Virus record (IMG/VR): IMGVR_UViG_3300034111_000785
Coordinates: 1 to 26,814 of that record
Strand: one strand, 5' to 3'
DNA: 26,814 nucleotides
Origin: a virus
Shown: positions 25,661 to 26,814 of the stretch, in pieces
How positions within the stretch are numbered: position 1 is the stretch's first letter
Layout: each line of letters opens with the position of its first letter
Program-made: the position numbers and the translations under genes
Notes under the pieces: generated by a model
Told to the model about the DNA's origin: nothing
Database searches by the model: none
Seen by the model: only the letters and a program-made list of their open reading frames with translations

Positions 25661-25851
25661 GCGAAACCCCGAGAACAAACGCGGTGTTTGCGAGCACCGA
25701 CCACGCTGGGATCATGCGCGACTTTGCCCGCGCCTTGGAACGCGAACTTGCCGCCGTCAAAGCCGAGAACGAAAGGCTGATACGCGGAGAGTATGTCTGC
25801 CGCGAGTGCGGCATCCGCAAAAACGACACGCATCCGGGGGGCGACTTTTGA
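25657..25851 (+). CDS. small TPRT...FARxLERE-type phage protein (64 aa)
   Basis: ATG 25657 overlaps the previous stop (ATGA); an upstream in-frame ATG at 25639 is less likely. It begins MSETPRTNAVFAS and contains MRDFARALERELAAVKAEN (residues about 25-43), a pattern I recognise from a widespread, uncharacterised family of small phage proteins. A CxxC (YVCRECG) follows near the C-terminus. The helix is amphipathic and probably mediates protein contacts. Function unknown. The last four bases overlap the TTG start of the spanin gene. Confidence 0.58.
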   Translation: MSETPRTNAVFASTDHAGIMRDFARALERELAAVKAENERLIRGEYVCRECGIRKNDTHPGGDF

Positions 25852-26354
25852 ACCGCCTCGCCCTATTCGCGGCCATCCTTCTCCTGACCTCATGCCAAAG
25901 CGCCCCGACAAAAGCCCGCGCCATCATGGCCCCGGTGGCGAAGAAAGCCGAGCGGGCAGGCAGGCTGGTGGAAAAGCAAAAGGGCAGCATCGGGCGGCTA
26001 AAGGAAAGCGTGGCGGAGTCCGTGGCGACGGCGGAGAAGCTGAACAAGGAACGCCCGGACGGCGACACAGCGCGGCTGATCCTTTCCCTCCGCATCGCAG
26101 CATCGGAGACGGATGCTTTACGTGGAACGAATGACGAACTCAGACTCACCCTTGCCAGCCTCGAAACCGAAGTCGCCAAAGCTCAGGACAAGGTGGCCGT
26201 CGAGGTCGCCGGGGCCGAGACGTGGAAATCGTGGGCGTGGTTTTGGGCTAAAGCGTTTTTCGGATTACTCGTGGCATGGGTTGCATTGCGGATGTTCAAA
26301 GCGTATCTAGTGACAGTTCCCGTCATCGGCCCAATAATCAGCAGAATCCTATGA
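25848..26354 (+). CDS. u-spanin-like lysis lipoprotein
   Basis: A TTG start at 25848 (overlap TTGA with the previous stop) gives a 168-aa protein with a perfect lipoprotein signal: MNRLALFAAILLLTSC, lipobox LTSC with lipidated Cys16. Starts further upstream would bury the signal peptide. Residues about 20-120 form a charged coiled-coil periplasmic region. Residues 129-150 (SWAWFWAKAFFGLLVAWVAL and on) are a C-terminal membrane helix, followed by a short tail. An outer-membrane lipid anchor plus an inner-membrane helix in one chain is the u-spanin layout (as in phage T1 gp11), which fuses inner and outer membranes at the last step of lysis. It implies an outer membrane in the host. Confidence 0.78.
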   Translation: MNRLALFAAILLLTSCQSAPTKARAIMAPVAKKAERAGRLVEKQKGSIGRLKESVAESVATAEKLNKERPDGDTARLILSLRIAASETDALRGTNDELRLTLASLETEVAKAQDKVAVEVAGAETWKSWAWFWAKAFFGLLVAWVALRMFKAYLVTVPVIGPIISRIL

Positions 26355-26358
26355 ACCC

Positions 26359-26733
26359 ATGAAACTTCTAAAATCCATCACCGCAACATTCCTCTCACGC
26401 AAGCTGCTCGCAACCATCGCGGCGGCATGGTTGCTTGTGTGGTTTCACGACGGCGCGGTGAGCGACCTCAAAGGAATGGAGTCCGAAAAGGCCGCGTCTC
26501 TCACGACGATATTCATCACGACCTCCGGCACGCTGGGCGCGCTGCTCATCGGCTACCTTGGATTCCAGACACTCCAAACCCGCTTCGGCTTATCCGGCGT
26601 GGCGCAGGTGATGGCGAACCGGGACGACGGCAAAACGGAGCACACCGAAACCCAGAACATCAACGAGCGGATCGAATACGTGAACGCGGGCCGAGCAAAA
26701 GACGACGACTACGACGATGAATCTATCTCCTGA
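26359..26733 (+). CDS. holin-like membrane protein
   Basis: A 124-aa protein starting at ATG 26359, four bases after the spanin stop. It has two hydrophobic helices: residues about 16-29 (LLATIAAAWLLVWF) and 48-70 (LTTIFITTSGTLGALLIGYL and on). The N-terminus is basic and the C-terminal tail is highly charged and acidic, ending DDDYDDESIS. Two membrane helices and placement between spanin and endolysin suit a class II holin that controls timing of membrane permeabilisation. Family not identified. The 3' end overlaps the endolysin start by 17 nt. Confidence 0.65.
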   Translation: MKLLKSITATFLSRKLLATIAAAWLLVWFHDGAVSDLKGMESEKAASLTTIFITTSGTLGALLIGYLGFQTLQTRFGLSGVAQVMANRDDGKTEHTETQNINERIEYVNAGRAKDDDYDDESIS

Positions 26734-26814
26734 ATCCAGAAAGCTCATCCTCGACTTTGAGGTGGGTGGCGGCGAAGCCTACTACACGAAATACCTTTCG
26801 CGTCCGACGTGGCC
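26717..26814 (+). CDS. lysozyme-like endolysin, N-terminal fragment (partial)
   Basis: ATG 26717 starts a frame that runs off the right edge after 32 codons. The visible N-terminus (MNLSPESRKLILDFEVGGG, then EAYYTKYLSRPTW) matches, by memory, the start of T4-lysozyme/pesticin-like phage muramidases, in which an I-x-x-F-E-V motif carries the catalytic Glu (here Glu15) and a Tyr/Pro/Trp element follows. It would cleave peptidoglycan once the neighbouring holin opens the membrane. Truncated by the window, so the catalytic domain cannot be confirmed. Confidence 0.62.
   Translation, partial: MNLSPESRKLILDFEVGGGEAYYTKYLSRPTW

Noticed and set aside
26351-26362. ATG at 26351 overlapping the spanin stop as the holin start
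   Set aside because: That frame stops after three codons (ATG AAC CCA TGA). The holin frame begins at ATG 26359.

Overview
This window looks like part of the genome of an uncultivated tailed bacteriophage (Caudoviricetes), most likely with a podovirus-like particle. It carries a terminase large subunit, portal, scaffold-like protein, major capsid protein, fibre-like proteins, a 1890-residue virion-type polyvalent protein and a lysis cassette. I see no tail sheath, tape-measure gene, integrase, DNA polymerase, tRNA or CRISPR array. The lysis cassette includes a protein with both a lipobox and a C-terminal membrane helix (u-spanin layout), so the host should have an outer membrane. Most late genes have A-rich leaders instead of Shine-Dalgarno sites, which would fit a Gram-negative lineage with SD-independent initiation. 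The exact host cannot be named from the sequence.

Layout. Positions 1-415 (+) hold the end of an unrecognised gene and a tiny Cys-containing gene. Positions 412-2980 (-) form a three-gene operon: a beta-rich structural protein, a protein ending in a collagen-like GPT/GAT tail, and a family-2 glycosyltransferase. From 3052 everything is on +: two small structural-type genes, a coiled-coil protein, the giant protein (5183-10855), TerL, a Cys-rich protein, the portal, two small proteins and a scaffold-like protein. Next comes an accessory cassette of two glycosyltransferase-like genes plus an FkbM methyltransferase. It is followed by a structured leader, the major capsid gene, a strong intrinsic terminator and a fibre with 9-residue repeats. 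Positions 23121-26814 hold an Ala-rich coiled coil, a membrane-anchored PAS protein, several very small zinc-binding-type genes, a ribbon-helix-helix-like protein, the u-spanin, a holin-like protein and the start of a lysozyme-like endolysin.

How it fits together. Genes are packed tightly: 14 of 29 same-strand junctions are 4-nt start/stop overlaps. The only sizeable gaps upstream of virion blocks, at about 2990, 13280 and 19760, each carry the same inverted repeat TTACG-(6-7 nt)-CGTAA followed by A's. In two of them it is embedded in TTGACTTCTTACG...CCGTAAAAACT. I read these as the phage's promoter/operator sites. The most unusual content is the sugar-modification potential (three glycosyltransferase-like proteins and one FkbM methyltransferase) placed inside the virion modules. 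One glycosyltransferase is translationally coupled to a Thr-rich collagen-like protein, and the others lie directly upstream of the capsid gene. A possible virion-glycosylation system and the PAS membrane protein are the best leads.
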